Of a stretch of DNA of 22,091 nucleotides, positions 9,528-18,400 are shown one piece after another. Within the stretch, counting starts at the first letter, position 1; every line of letters starts with the position of its first letter. The notes beneath the pieces are model-generated. The model made no database searches and was not told where the DNA came from. It saw nothing but the letters and a program-made list of their open reading frames with translations. Source of the DNA: Nemertoderma westbladi (lineage: Eukaryota; Xenacoelomorpha; Nemertodermatida; Nemertodermatidae); NCBI GenBank assembly GCA_032718475.1, contig JAUCBJ010005650.1, positions 1 through 22,091 on the forward strand. The letters run 5' to 3'. The position numbers and the translations under genes are program-made.

Positions 9528-9756
9528 GGGGGGGGGGGGGGGGAGGCTGGACGCAAATCCCATCTCGGCGAATGAATATTTCGCCTCAATGTTAAATAAT
9601 TAATTTAGGGAAAGGGGCCGGTTACAGTGGGACGTTAATCTAACCAAAACAATAAATTAAAGTCAATAGAACAGGTTACGGTTTTATTTTTTGGGGGTAT
9701 TCAGCTGTTATTTGCTTGGATTTTCTCCCGGAGAAGGATTAATTTTGTTTGCCCCC
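9528..9756 (+). mobile_element. G-run-flanked MITE-like element, full-length copy
   Basis: Sixteen G then AGGCTGGACGCAAAT on the left. The interior matches the reverse complement of 7230-7472, and the right end is TTTTGTTTGCCCCC. Diagnostic blocks are CGCCTCAATGTTAAATAATT, AACCAAAACAATAAA, AATAGAACAGGTTACGG and TTCAGCTGTTATTTG. Non-coding, although a chance frame starts inside its right end. Confidence 0.75.
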
Positions 9757-10299
9757 GATCTGTTAGGAGACCAATTTATCAACCTGTTATCTGTCGAATG
9801 TTTGAGTAATATCTGCCTAGATACGATGGATACAGTACCGGTACACTTGTACAAACACAATACGGTAGGTAATATAACTGCAGAATCAGTGATGAAAAAT
9901 ATAAATAATGAAATAGTAGGATAAATATAAAGTGAATTAGATAACTTATTTAAAAGTTATTAATGTTATATAATATATATTATTTAAGTTATTTGTTTAA
10001 TGCGAACAAGAAAATACAGGTTACACTGAAATTCAGAGGAATATGTTTCTTATTTAATTGTGAAAATAATTATGGAACTTCAGTCTCGTCCAGTCTGTAA
10101 CTATGTTTCTGCAACAAAAAGTTCTTCAAGTGGGAAAAACGGGCGGGGGTCTTAAAAATTATAAAAGTAATACTAGCCAATTTGGTAGAGAACTGACATT
10201 ACTTAGACACAAGATACAGTTGTGTCTAAGACAATGCCAGATAAATTCGAATAATGGAACGAATAGTCATGGAATTAAAGCTTTTAATATTTGCAATCT
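9757..10299. other. Intergenic stretch with two small unexplained open frames
   Basis: Plus-strand frames reach stops at 9924 and 10324. The first continues from the small element into about 56 residues including MDTVPVHLYKHNTVGN. The second (from 10103) is Gln/Asn/Leu-rich. Neither resembles a known family. Both are short and could be chance or parts of a transcript UTR. Confidence 0.35.
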
Positions 10300-10305
10300 T
10301 TTATT
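10300..10305 (-). terminator. Candidate polyadenylation signal for the Tat-SF1-like gene
   Basis: AATAAA on the minus strand, about 110 nt past the stop codon at 10416. Spacing fits a short 3' UTR. No downstream GU-rich element was tested. Confidence 0.4.
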
Positions 10306-10415
10306 AGATATGGATAATAAATGAACCGCTAAACTCTTACTCAGTGAAATATTAACTTAAACACAAGTTTTAGTGATTCTGATCATATATTGTATTAATT
10401 GCAGGTACCGGTAAT

Positions 10416-12173
10416 TTATGTTGTGGAGTTATCGCCTGTGCCACTGGGTTGTACAATAATAGTAGAAGAATCCGTTGTAATGCGATCGTATGTGGAACTG
10501 GGCATACTCTCAGCACTGGGAACACTTTCAGCACTGGGAACACTTCCAGCACTGGGAACACTTCCAGCACTGGGAACACTCTCAGCACTGGGAACATTTC
10601 CAGCACTAGGAACATTTTCATCACTGGGAACACTTTCAGCACTGGGCATACTCTCAGCACTGGGAACACTTTCAGCACTGGGAACACTTCCAGCACTGGG
10701 AACACTTCCAGCACTGGGAACACTCTCAACACTGGGAACACTTCCAGCACTAGGAACATTTTCATCACTGGGAACACTTTCAGCACTGGGCATACTCTCA
10801 GCACTGGGAACACTTTCAGCACTGGGAACACTTCCAGCACTGGGAACACTTCCAGCACTGGGAACATTTTCAGCACTAGGAACATTTTCATCACTGGGAA
10901 CACTTCCAGCACTGGGAACACTCTCAGCACTGGGAACATTTTCAGCTCTAGGAACATTTTCAGCACTGGAAACACTTTCAGCACTAGGAACACTTTCAGC
11001 ATTGGGAACAGTCTCAGTACCGGGGCCGCTCACACCCTCCCCTTTAAGGAAATCCTCCCAGGAGTTCAACCTCTCGTTCCGTTCCAACTCGGTTTCCTCC
11101 ACCTGGTAGTTCGTCTTCCCGTCCCAACGGGTCGCGGCTATACGCCGCCCCGCGAAGTAACGACCATCGATAGCTGCGATCGCCGCATCAGCATGATCGC
11201 AGTCCTTAAAGGCTACGGAACAGACGCCCTCGGGGTGGCGATCAAACACTGTGACCTTCTTTACGAGGCCAAACTTCGAACATTCGCTGTGCAAATCCTC
11301 TTTGATTTCTACGATGGCCGAAGCATCGCGATCGAATTGAATCGGTTCGAATAGATTCCGAACAATTACCACCATTTCGTTGCGCCTACGTTGATGTTGA
11401 TGTTTCTCAGGTCGCCAATCTAAAAGTTTCTCCTGTTTTTTGCTTAGATCCTTTTTAATTTTTCCTCTTGTCTTACGCTTTTTTGGTTTTTTCGAAGAGT
11501 CAAATTCACCTTTCAATGAAAATTTCGCCTCTTCCACTGTTACAGTAGTTCCTTTAAGTAATGCCCCGTTCAAGATTGTTTTCGCCAAAGTTACAGATTC
11601 AACTTTTAAATAGGTGCACCTTGCGTCACCTTTTAGGGCGCCGCTATCTTCTTTATAAAGTTTAACTTTAGGATGACCTTCGTCGTCAACCATAACTAAT
11701 CCGCATTTGGACATGAACTCCACAAATTCAGTCTCTGTTAAATCCAAAGGTAATCCAGACACGTAGACGTGGCTATTTTTTGATTGATCCAACTGGAACC
11801 ATTCTGGTTCATTCGGTTTGTTTGTTTTCTTTCCACTTTGTTTCTTTCCCGGATCGTCTGCTGTTGATGATGATGACTCGCCCGAAATAGAAGCGGAACG
11901 TTTCCTGGCCGTAACTCCTCCGGGAGGTTTCGCACTGAGAACTTGCTCGTCTACGGGAGATGTAGGCCTAACCCCGTACTGCAACTGATAGTTTACCATG
12001 AACTCCTCGGTTAGTTTAGGGAACCAGGCCCGTTTGTTTTCGTCCCACTCGTACACCGTGCCATCGGTTGGGTCTGTGTACAAATAGTCTTCCCCCACCC
12101 CGGATCCCATTGATTGATTAAATTGTGCCTCGAACAATTCGCAGGTATCTTCATTCGTCTCACGCTCACCCAT
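10416..12173 (-). CDS. HTATSF1: Tat-SF1 / Cus2-like splicing factor with repeat-rich C-terminal tail
   Basis: A single open frame of 585 residues from ATG 12171-12173 (ACG-ATG-G, good Kozak context). Tat-SF1/Cus2 is a nuclear protein that binds SF3B1 and helps U2 snRNP assembly. The N-terminus has the YLYTDPTDGTVYEWDENKRAWF motif typical of the family. RRM1 spans about 134-220 (VYVSGLPLD as RNP2). A Lys-rich linker follows (KKPKKRKTRGKIKKDLSKK, roughly 228-246), then RRM2/UHM at about 266-350 (VIVRNLFEP, GVCSVAFKD) with the RYF residues of the UHM ligand-binding loop in DGRYFAGR. The family's WDGxTxYQVEE..ERxxRLxxWExFL trailer ends near 378. Past that, instead of the usual long Glu/Asp-rich tail, come about 28 hexapeptides of VPSAES type and a Ser/Thr-rich end. 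Human Tat-SF1 is 755 aa and multi-exon, whereas this copy has no intron. It could be a retrocopy or an ancestral intron loss; the intact domains argue for function. Confidence 0.88.
   Translation of the reverse strand: MGERETNEDTCELFEAQFNQSMGSGVGEDYLYTDPTDGTVYEWDENKRAWFPKLTEEFMVNYQLQYGVRPTSPVDEQVLSAKPPGGVTARKRSASISGESSSSTADDPGKKQSGKKTNKPNEPEWFQLDQSKNSHVYVSGLPLDLTETEFVEFMSKCGLVMVDDEGHPKVKLYKEDSGALKGDARCTYLKVESVTLAKTILNGALLKGTTVTVEEAKFSLKGEFDSSKKPKKRKTRGKIKKDLSKKQEKLLDWRPEKHQHQRRRNEMVVIVRNLFEPIQFDRDASAIVEIKEDLHSECSKFGLVKKVTVFDRHPEGVCSVAFKDCDHADAAIAAIDGRYFAGRRIAATRWDGKTNYQVEETELERNERLNSWEDFLKGEGVSGPGTETVPNAESVPSAESVSSAENVPRAENVPSAESVPSAGSVPSDENVPSAENVPSAGSVPSAGSVPSAESVPSAESMPSAESVPSDENVPSAGSVPSVESVPSAGSVPSAGSVPSAESVPSAESMPSAESVPSDENVPSAGNVPSAESVPSAGSVPSAGSVPSAESVPSAESMPSSTYDRITTDSSTIIVQPSGTGDNSTT
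10499..11013 (-). repeat. 18-bp coding minisatellite with 144-bp higher-order period
   Basis: About 28 tandem 18-bp units (plus-strand CAGCACTGGGAACACTTC) encode VPSAES, VPSAGS, VPSDEN, MPSAES and VPSAEN variants within the Tat-SF1-like protein (residues about 389-558). Landmark variants fall at exact 144-bp steps: GGCATACTC at 10501, 10645 and 10789, and TCATCACTGG at 10621 and 10765. This shows amplification in eight-unit blocks. No unit contains a stop in any of the six frames, so long false frames appear on both strands. Confidence 0.93.
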
Positions 12174-13059
12174 CGTCAAGATCGTAATCGAATTATTCGA
12201 ATTCGAACTACATTCGTCAGTTCGTTTCGTTTTTCGTTATACTGTACTGCTGTAGGCCTACTATCTGACTAGCAGACTAGGCCTATGGCCTATATCAGTA
12301 TATCTGTATATGTACAGACTGACAGATGTATGTCTGTATGTCAGTATGTATGTATTTACAGATGTTGATGTACCCATGCAGCCATGTATAGATGTACCAG
12401 GCAAGGCAACGTAGAAGTCTGCCACTGCCAGTACCTGAGTACCTACTGTACTTCAGTACTAAGTCAGTACCGGTACCGTAAGTACCTACCTATGCTTGCA
12501 TTTATCAGGTTATGCAGTTATGTTTACATGGTAATGTACATATGTATGCCTGCTTACCAGCCTACTGCTGTACTGATACTATGTCTATGCCTACAGATAG
12601 ATGGATTCCTATGGAGATGGAGAATAGGCCTAATCCGTATGTGATTTTTACGGTGGCTGAAAGCGGTCAAAATAATGGGTCCTACGAATTACCCATAAAA
12701 ACACAATATTACCCAATAAAACACCCAAAAACTCAAAAAAAACGCAAAAAATTACACAAAAAAAACACAAAAATACACAAAAAACACAATATTAATATTA
12801 GGCCTACCCAAAAAACTACAGGACCCAAAAAGACAACAAATTTTTTTTCATAAACAATGTACTACTGATGTATCTACTATAAGATTTAGCATATAGGTTA
12901 ACTGTAATAAGAGTTTCACTTTTCGGTTTTCGATTTTCACTTTTTTCAAAATATTACATTTTGTTCATTTGACAGTTTGAAGATTAATTTAATGACCTAC
13001 TGCCACCGGTAGGGCTACCCAGACTACCAGACAGCAGACAGCCTACGAAAACAGATTTC
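12174..13059. other. Upstream region of the Tat-SF1-like gene; simple-sequence DNA
   Basis: A CTGTATG/TCAGTATGTATG-type degenerate simple repeat fills 12295-12370. GTACTGTAC/GTACCGGTACC palindromic words occur at 12440-12480. Bases 12690-12840 are a CAAAAA/ACACAAAA A-rich tract. Two plus-strand frames (from 12384 and 12512) have low-complexity composition and no family match. The promoter of the minus-strand gene should lie just above 12174, but no element is distinct. Confidence 0.5.
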
Positions 13060-13178
13060 TTAATTAATGGAAAGGCAGAAAGGAGCAGGTTAATATGTAG
13101 CAGGCTTTTCTAACCAAAACAATAAACGATAACCAAAGAACACAGGTTACAGTCTTATTTTTGCAACCAGCTGATGGT
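13060..13178 (+). mobile_element. G-run MITE-like element, partial diverged copy without ends
   Basis: TAATTAAT, GGAAAGG, GAGCAGGTTA, TCTAACCAAAACAATAAA, AGAACACAGGTTACAG and CAGCTG occur in the same order and spacing as bases 9597-9712. Both termini and the homopolymer ends are gone. Confidence 0.6.
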
Positions 13179-13209
13179 TGGCCTACCTACTGCCTGACTG
13201 CCAGGGATG

Positions 13210-13312
13210 GTTAAAACCTATTTAAAAAAAAAACAAAATTAGGTTTTTTCTTTAATTGAATAAAACCTTATATAAAACCTAACAAAAACCTAATAAAACC
13301 TAAATTTTCATA
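13210..13312. repeat. Degenerate AAAACCTA simple repeat
   Basis: Irregular repeats of TAAAACCT/AAAAACCTAA, five or more times, with an A/T-run interior. It resembles an interstitial degenerate telomere-like repeat but is not canonical TTAGGG. Confidence 0.5.
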
Positions 13313-13438
13313 CGAAAATTAAGAATTTTTTTCGGGAACCAATGACTTAGGCCTAATTGCTGTTTTGAAGGTTGTAACACCCACTAAATCGACCATCTGA
13401 CCATTGCAGCATTGCGGTTTCATTTGCAGTATAGGGTT

Positions 13439-13488
13439 TATCCCGATCGGGATATACACTTAAGCGTAATATATCCCGATCGGGATAT
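13439..13488. repeat. Pair of perfect palindromes sharing ATCCCGATCGGGAT
   Basis: Two perfect inverted repeats with a common core occur 32 bp apart (centre to centre): TATCCCGATCGGGATA at 13439-13454 and ATATCCCGATCGGGATAT at 13471-13488. No gene is within 1 kb. Function unknown; it could be a dimeric protein-binding site or a duplicated palindrome. Confidence 0.75.
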
Positions 13489-13788
13489 GTCAATGTACTG
13501 TCAGACTGTACATTGTGTACTGTATACTGTCATTTCAGCATTTACTACTGTATATTGTACTGTTCTATGTAAAACTACAGTATATTTCGAAAACTAGAAT
13601 GTCAATAAAAATTATCAGAATGTGAAGTGAAGTCTGCACTGCAAACCAACTCAAACCACCTAAAAAAACGTGAAGAAAACGAAACCTGAAACCAGTGAGA
13701 TGACAATGGTAATGCATTTACAGATTCGTGCATGACACTGAATGATCTGTTCCTGTTGTACTGGTTGTTCCTGTTGTACGGGGTTCAG

Positions 13789-14299
13789 AAGACTTCGGGC
13801 AGCATGTTGGATAGCCTACTGAATCAATCTATTGAAGCGTTTGAGACTGTGAGGCCTTCGCGCAGTATGTGAGATACTGAAACAATTCGTTGAACTTTTT
13901 AAGAGACCTTTGTGCAGCACATTGGATACTGAAACCAATCTGTTGAAACGTTTAAGAGACCTTCATGCAGCACGTTGGATACTGAAACAATATATTGAAA
14001 CGTTTAAGATACCTTCGCGCAGCAGGTGGGGTACTGTACGTACCCTGTTGAAACGTTTAAGAGACCTGTGTGCAGCATGTTGGATACTATTACTGTAACA
14101 ATCTGCCAGTCTGTTGAAGCGAAGAGACCTTCATGCAGCATGTTGGATACTGAAACAATCCGTTGAAACGTTTAAGAGACCTTCGTGCAGCACGTGGGGT
14201 ACTGTAACAATCTGTTGAAACGTTTAAGAGACCTTCATGCAGCACATTCGATACTGAAACAATCCGTTGAAACGTTTAAGAGACCTTCGTGCAGCGTGG
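13789..14299 (+). repeat. Minisatellite of about 52 bp, roughly nine units
   Basis: Units begin CCTTCRTGCAGCACG, pass through TTGGATACTGAAACAATC and end YGTTGAAACGTTTAAGAGA. Most units are 52 bp. The unit near 14048 has a 10-bp expansion, and the first two are the most diverged. The end units are most alike, as expected from edge decay of a tandem array. The frame 13910-14098 is only the repeat translated. Confidence 0.85.
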
Positions 14300-15190
14300 C
14301 CGTGGAGTAAATATAACAACCCAGTAAGCAACAAGCGTGTTAGGCGCATGTGTGGCGAACGACATGTTCGCCAGACGTTCTGGTACATTTCTTGAGGTGC
14401 GGGAGAGATTCGCCAATGATTCTTGTCTGGGAATAGTTTTCAGGTAAGCGCCAGGAGAGCGTGGCACATACTAAGAATTTCATTAACAGGAATGATTTAT
14501 CCTTCGAATTCCAAGGATGCGTGGTGAATGGGTTGGGAATGCTTGTCTGCGAATAATATTGACCAGGATCATTTCCGCGGAATTCTTAGATAGACTGTAC
14601 TGTATGACTGGAACTGTTGGGTTAACAGTCTGGCCACTCATCACTCACGCTGTTATACACAGGACTAAACTTAGATATATTTAAATTTGGACGCAATTTT
14701 TTTAAAATCAGTGTACTCCATGTTATGAGATGGTAAAATTGTTTCACGCCATTTCTGTAGTTTTGATAATTTATTAATTATTGTAGCCTTTATTATTTGT
14801 GGTACAACTGATGCTGCAGTTTAAATTAATAATTTTAACTTATGAATGTATGAGGTACAATACTGTATACATTATACAGTAGTGTTTGTGTCGAGGTATT
14901 TTTATTTCAAATATTATTTTCTACAGTACATCATTTCAAGTACATACTGTAACTTGTTGTCATACTGGAAAGTGAAAGTGCAATAAAGGTATCGCCAAGT
15001 ATCATGGGGAGAAGTGGGTTTAATCGCTATGAGAACCGACTACAATGCGTGTGAACTTGAAAAGCTGGAAAAAACTGAAAAAAATTGGTGATCACCATGA
15101 CCATCATGCAAGTACAGTAAGTTAATTACTTATCCGTATAGATAGTAAGAATTGCCATGTAGGCCCTATACAAAACTATACGTGTGTAAA
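14300..15190. other. Unassigned non-coding stretch
   Basis: No coding, RNA or mobile-element similarity was recognised. It contains one isolated consensus splice donor (CAGGTAAGC at 14441), an AATAAA at about 14981 and an AT-rich middle. Confidence 0.4.
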
Positions 15191-15246
15191 GGGGCCGTCC
15201 AAGTATGACGTCTGCAATTTTCCCCAAAATGTTGACCCCCCGTTTA
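15191..15246. mobile_element. Possible DNA-transposon terminus
   Basis: GGGGCCGTCCAAGTATGACG followed 20 bp later by CCCCAAAATGTTGACCCCCC resembles the GGGGCCGTCCA..TACGTC....TTTTTGACCCCCC ends seen on many invertebrate non-autonomous DNA elements. No matching opposite end was found in the window, so only a terminus is proposed. Confidence 0.3.
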
Positions 15247-15601
15247 AGTCATAACTCTGTTTATATATTTAGAGCGCCACGTCCTAAAGGAACTGTTAAT
15301 ATTTCCCGAAAGTGAATAATATTTGTCAGAGATTATATATTACGATCAGTCGAATAATACAGTAGGCTTACACCATCAATCATTAAGCTTCCGAATTCAG
15401 TCTCCCGGGTATATCCAGCGGGTGAATGATTGCGCATAGACTGGCTTCGGCTAATGTAGTGTATCAAATACTCGTCATAGGCTAAAGACTATCTATCATC
15501 TAAAAGACATCCTAATTTGGCAGGTTAAACTGTCAAAGGTCCTAAAAGCGCAAACAATAACAGATATAGCTTCTGGATTGCGGCGTAAGCAATCAAGTCG
15601 A

Positions 15602-15660
15602 AAGTACCGGTCGACCGGAAACCTGTAGGCCTGACTGCCTGATCACCCGAACCGGTACTT
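15602..15660. repeat. Inverted repeat AAGTACCGGT / ACCGGTACTT
   Basis: Ten-base perfect arms at 15602-15611 and 15651-15660 can form a stem with a 39-nt loop. The left arm overlaps a separate 12-bp palindrome, CCGGTCGACCGG (15608-15619). Confidence 0.5.
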
Positions 15661-15836
15661 ACAGTACAGGTACAGCAGTATTATTCGATTTTGATAATTA
15701 TATACCGGTAGGCCTTAATAATTAATCAGGGACTGCAGCCCTGGTTTTTTATTGAGATTTTACTTATTTCTGTCAAGTTTTATTTGTTTGTAGGCCAGTA
15801 TTGAGCAGAAGGCGTGTAAGCCTGCTCAGATTGTAC

Positions 15837-16412
15837 AGATAATTTGTAGGCTTGACTGTTGTCTAACTGTGTTAAGTCTGAACGTATTGCAGTGTGTGTA
15901 GAGCATCTGTCTGATAAAGTGCTAGTTAGGAACGTAGGGGCTTCAAATGCTGTGAGGTAAACCCCCTGTGAAAGAATAAGTCGTACTACTGGGTTAGAAC
16001 GCATACTAACTAATCATTTCGGAGTCTGCATATACTGTAGTTTATTTAGGCTTGATAATAGTCTGCCATCGTTTGGTCTGTACTTTGTTTGTGTAGTCTG
16101 TACGGGTAGCGTATAATTTTATTTAGATAATTTGTAGGCTGGATAGTTGTCTGGCTGTTGTTGGGTTTGAGGAAATTTCGGTGTGTGTAGAGCACCTGTC
16201 CGATAAAGTGCTAGTTGGGAACGTAGGGGCTTCAAGTGCTGTGAGGTAAACCCCCTGTGAAAGAATAAGTCGTACTACTAGGTTAGAACGCATACTAACT
16301 AATCATTTCGGAGTCTGCACATACCGTGGTTTGTTTAGGCCTGATAGTAGTCTGTCAGTATTTAGTCGGCATTTGTTTGAGTAATTTGTACGCGTAGCGT
16401 AATATTTATTCT
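15837..16412 (+). repeat. Two-copy tandem repeat of 288 bp, probably LTR/leader of the BEL/Pao element
   Basis: Copy 1 (15837-16124) and copy 2 (16125-about 16412) are highly similar. Landmarks at the same offset are AGATAATTTGTAGGCT, GATAAAGTGCTAGTT, GGTAAACCCCCTGTGAAAGA and CGCATACTAACTAATCATTT. The location upstream of a same-strand Gag frame suggests LTR or leader sequence with an internal duplication. No 3' LTR is in the window to confirm this. Confidence 0.8.
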
Positions 16413-17365
16413 TCAGAGTTTATGCGATTATTCGCAACATTCATATCCCCAATTTTATTCCTACAGTAATTGTGCTTGTTATACATACCGTTATAGTTAA
16501 ACTAACCCCGGTACTACATCAGGGCTGCTCGGCGTAGGTAAAGACTGGAGATTTTATGCTTTGGTCACTCCGGGAGATACCGTGGTTCTTTTAGCTGTTC
16601 AAGTATTTTTAACTACTAATTATTTGTTGTACAAGTACTTGTACCTAATTTAGGGTTTAGTGTACAGTACTTTCCGAAGGTGATTAGTGTGTAGGCAGTA
16701 TATTTGTGTTGTAAAGTGGTTAATAGGCACGTTGGTTCTGGTAGACCGCGGTAATTAATCTCTAGGTAGGAACACTCCGTGATACATAACGTAGTACCTA
16801 TAGCGATACGGTTATAGGTCGTCAGGCGGTGGTATTTTCCTATCTGGACAACGCAGTATATTTACTACTACTTATTATTTTCAAATACCGTAGTAACCTG
16901 TCCGTTGTAATAACCAGATATTCTAACCCTTTGTTAGACTGGTTTGTAGATTCCCTGTAAAATTACCCTAAAAATTCGTATTTGTGTATTTGTAATTTTT
17001 GTGTTTATTTAGAGATTGTAATCTCACCCAGATTGTACGTAATTAGTAGTAATAAGTAACTTAGGTAAATTAGAATTATTTGTTTTAGTGTCCAACAAGT
17101 AGCACTTCACTGAGAGCGCACAGCTTCTGTGTAGTGACTCCCCCCAGAAATAATAACATTTATTTCAAACATTGACAAAAACCCATTTCAACGGGTATAT
17201 ATATATTATAAATCAACTCAAACGATTTATAAATAGTAGGCCTGCCATACAACAATTAGGTCTCAATATCAGTTGGACTACTGCTTAAATAACGGTAATA
17301 AAGTAAGTTAAAGTAACCAAGTAACCCTTAAAATTCCGAAATTCAATTATTCTAAAATAATTGAC
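16413..17365 (+). other. Non-coding region 5' of the Gag frame
   Basis: No coding frame is recognised. It is likely LTR and/or untranslated leader of the BEL/Pao element. LTR ends and a tRNA primer-binding site could not be fixed. A TATATATAT tract lies at about 17198-17208. Confidence 0.4.
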
Positions 17366-17635
17366 ATACCGGTATTTACAATAGGCTTATTATATTTATT
17401 TCTATAAATTTTAGGCTGAAATCATACCGGTATTCTGTAATTAATTCTAGTCTGTAATTATACTTATATATATACCTTATAAGTGTAAGCTGTATACCGG
17501 TATTCACGATAGGCCTATTATATATATAAATTTAGGCTGAAATCATACTGGTATTCTGTAATTAATTCTAGTTACTAATAATACTTATATATACTATAAG
17601 CATATCAGTATTCTAATATTATATATATATCACGC
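17366..17635 (+). repeat. 128-bp tandem duplication, AT-rich
   Basis: Copy 1 starts ATACCGGTATTTACAATAGG at 17366 and copy 2 starts ATACCGGTATTCACGATAGG at 17494. A third partial copy begins near 17602 (ATATCAGTATTCTAAT). Shared blocks are TTAGGCTGAAATCATAC and GGTATTCTGTAATTAATTCTAG. It sits about 110 bp ahead of the Gag start and is probably leader sequence. Confidence 0.75.
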
Positions 17636-17746
17636 TACACTGAGTAGCAGTATCGGTAATTAATTACTAGGCTAGCAGTTAATGCTGAATTACTAGACTT
17701 GCTTAGACTGTAATATAGCAGTAGGCATTCAACTGTGCAAACAAAC

Positions 17747-18400
17747 ATGTCTGATACTAAGCAGAACCTGTCAGACAGCTTATTAGATGTAACTATCTGC
17801 GACTCAGATAGGGATGTAGAACCGTCTAGACCTAAGTTCAGTTCATCTCCCACTGTGAGAAAGGTCATCCCTCCAGTAGTAATATCAGAACCTAGGCTGG
17901 TCCAACATCGTAGGTCTATCATAGGCACTCGAGCTCAGGTCAAGCGGGACCAAGAAGCAGCGGAACAGCAACAACCCGCGAGCCAAGAATTTATTCCTCA
18001 GCGGCCCGACAGCTCCAGTAGTGAGGATACTGTAGAGCTGACACACGAGCGCGGAGCAAAGATGACGGATGCGGTTTATTTGGATCCCCTTCTCATCCTT
18101 CCTGCAGCCGTACTCACTAGGTTATTGATTGCGGTGGAAGAACACCAGATCGATTGGGCGAGAAATAAGCGATCGACTAAAGATAGTTATGCGGGATACA
18201 CAAGGGAAGAACTGAAGTCTATTGTCGAGTCGCAATGGAACTTCCCCGGACCCGGACTCCCGTTTGATTTATCAGAAGCTGCCTGGGAAGACATACACCG
18301 GATGGGAGTAACCAAGGAGACCATCGATCCAGCTGTGTGGAAGAGGTCCGCAGCCGGATACGCACAGGGATTCTTCAGCTCTATGGAGCGAGTAAAATAA
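17747..18400 (+). CDS. BEL/Pao Gag, N-terminal segment ending at an in-frame TAA
   Basis: Opens at ATG 17747 with A at -3 (ACAAACATG). The 217 residues are charged and Ser-rich, with a segment around LDPLLILPAAVLTRLLIAVE and a Trp-containing C-terminal part (WNFPGPGLPFDLSEAAWEDI). No domain is recognised. The stop at 18398-18400 is isolated: the same frame is open on both sides, and the next stop is 1,055 codons later. The segment is therefore the natural N-terminus of the following frame, interrupted either by one recent point mutation or by a stop that is read through (the six bases after it are CAACTG, near the CARYYA-type leaky context but with G in the last place). Typical BEL/Pao Gag lacks such an extension. 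Confidence 0.7.
   Translation: MSDTKQNLSDSLLDVTICDSDRDVEPSRPKFSSSPTVRKVIPPVVISEPRLVQHRRSIIGTRAQVKRDQEAAEQQQPASQEFIPQRPDSSSSEDTVELTHERGAKMTDAVYLDPLLILPAAVLTRLLIAVEEHQIDWARNKRSTKDSYAGYTREELKSIVESQWNFPGPGLPFDLSEAAWEDIHRMGVTKETIDPAVWKRSAAGYAQGFFSSMERVK

Noticed and set aside
10370-11354. Long plus-strand frames (10399-11109, 10449-11354) and a second minus frame (10370-11002) across the 18-bp array
   Set aside because: The unit has no stop in any frame, so all frames stay open. Only the minus frame continuing into the RRM domains makes biological sense.
12384-12853. Two plus-strand frames (86 and 113 residues) upstream of the Tat-SF1-like gene
   Set aside because: They translate GTAC/TGTA simple sequence and the CAAAAA tract; compositions are Tyr/Cys-rich and Lys/Thr-rich with no conserved motif.
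13210-13312. Interstitial telomere
   Set aside because: The repeat is AAAACCTA-like and irregular, not TTAGGG, and sits in general AT-rich simple sequence.
13910-14098. 62-residue frame with repeated LLKRLRDL
   Set aside because: It is the 52-bp minisatellite translated and has frame breaks between units.
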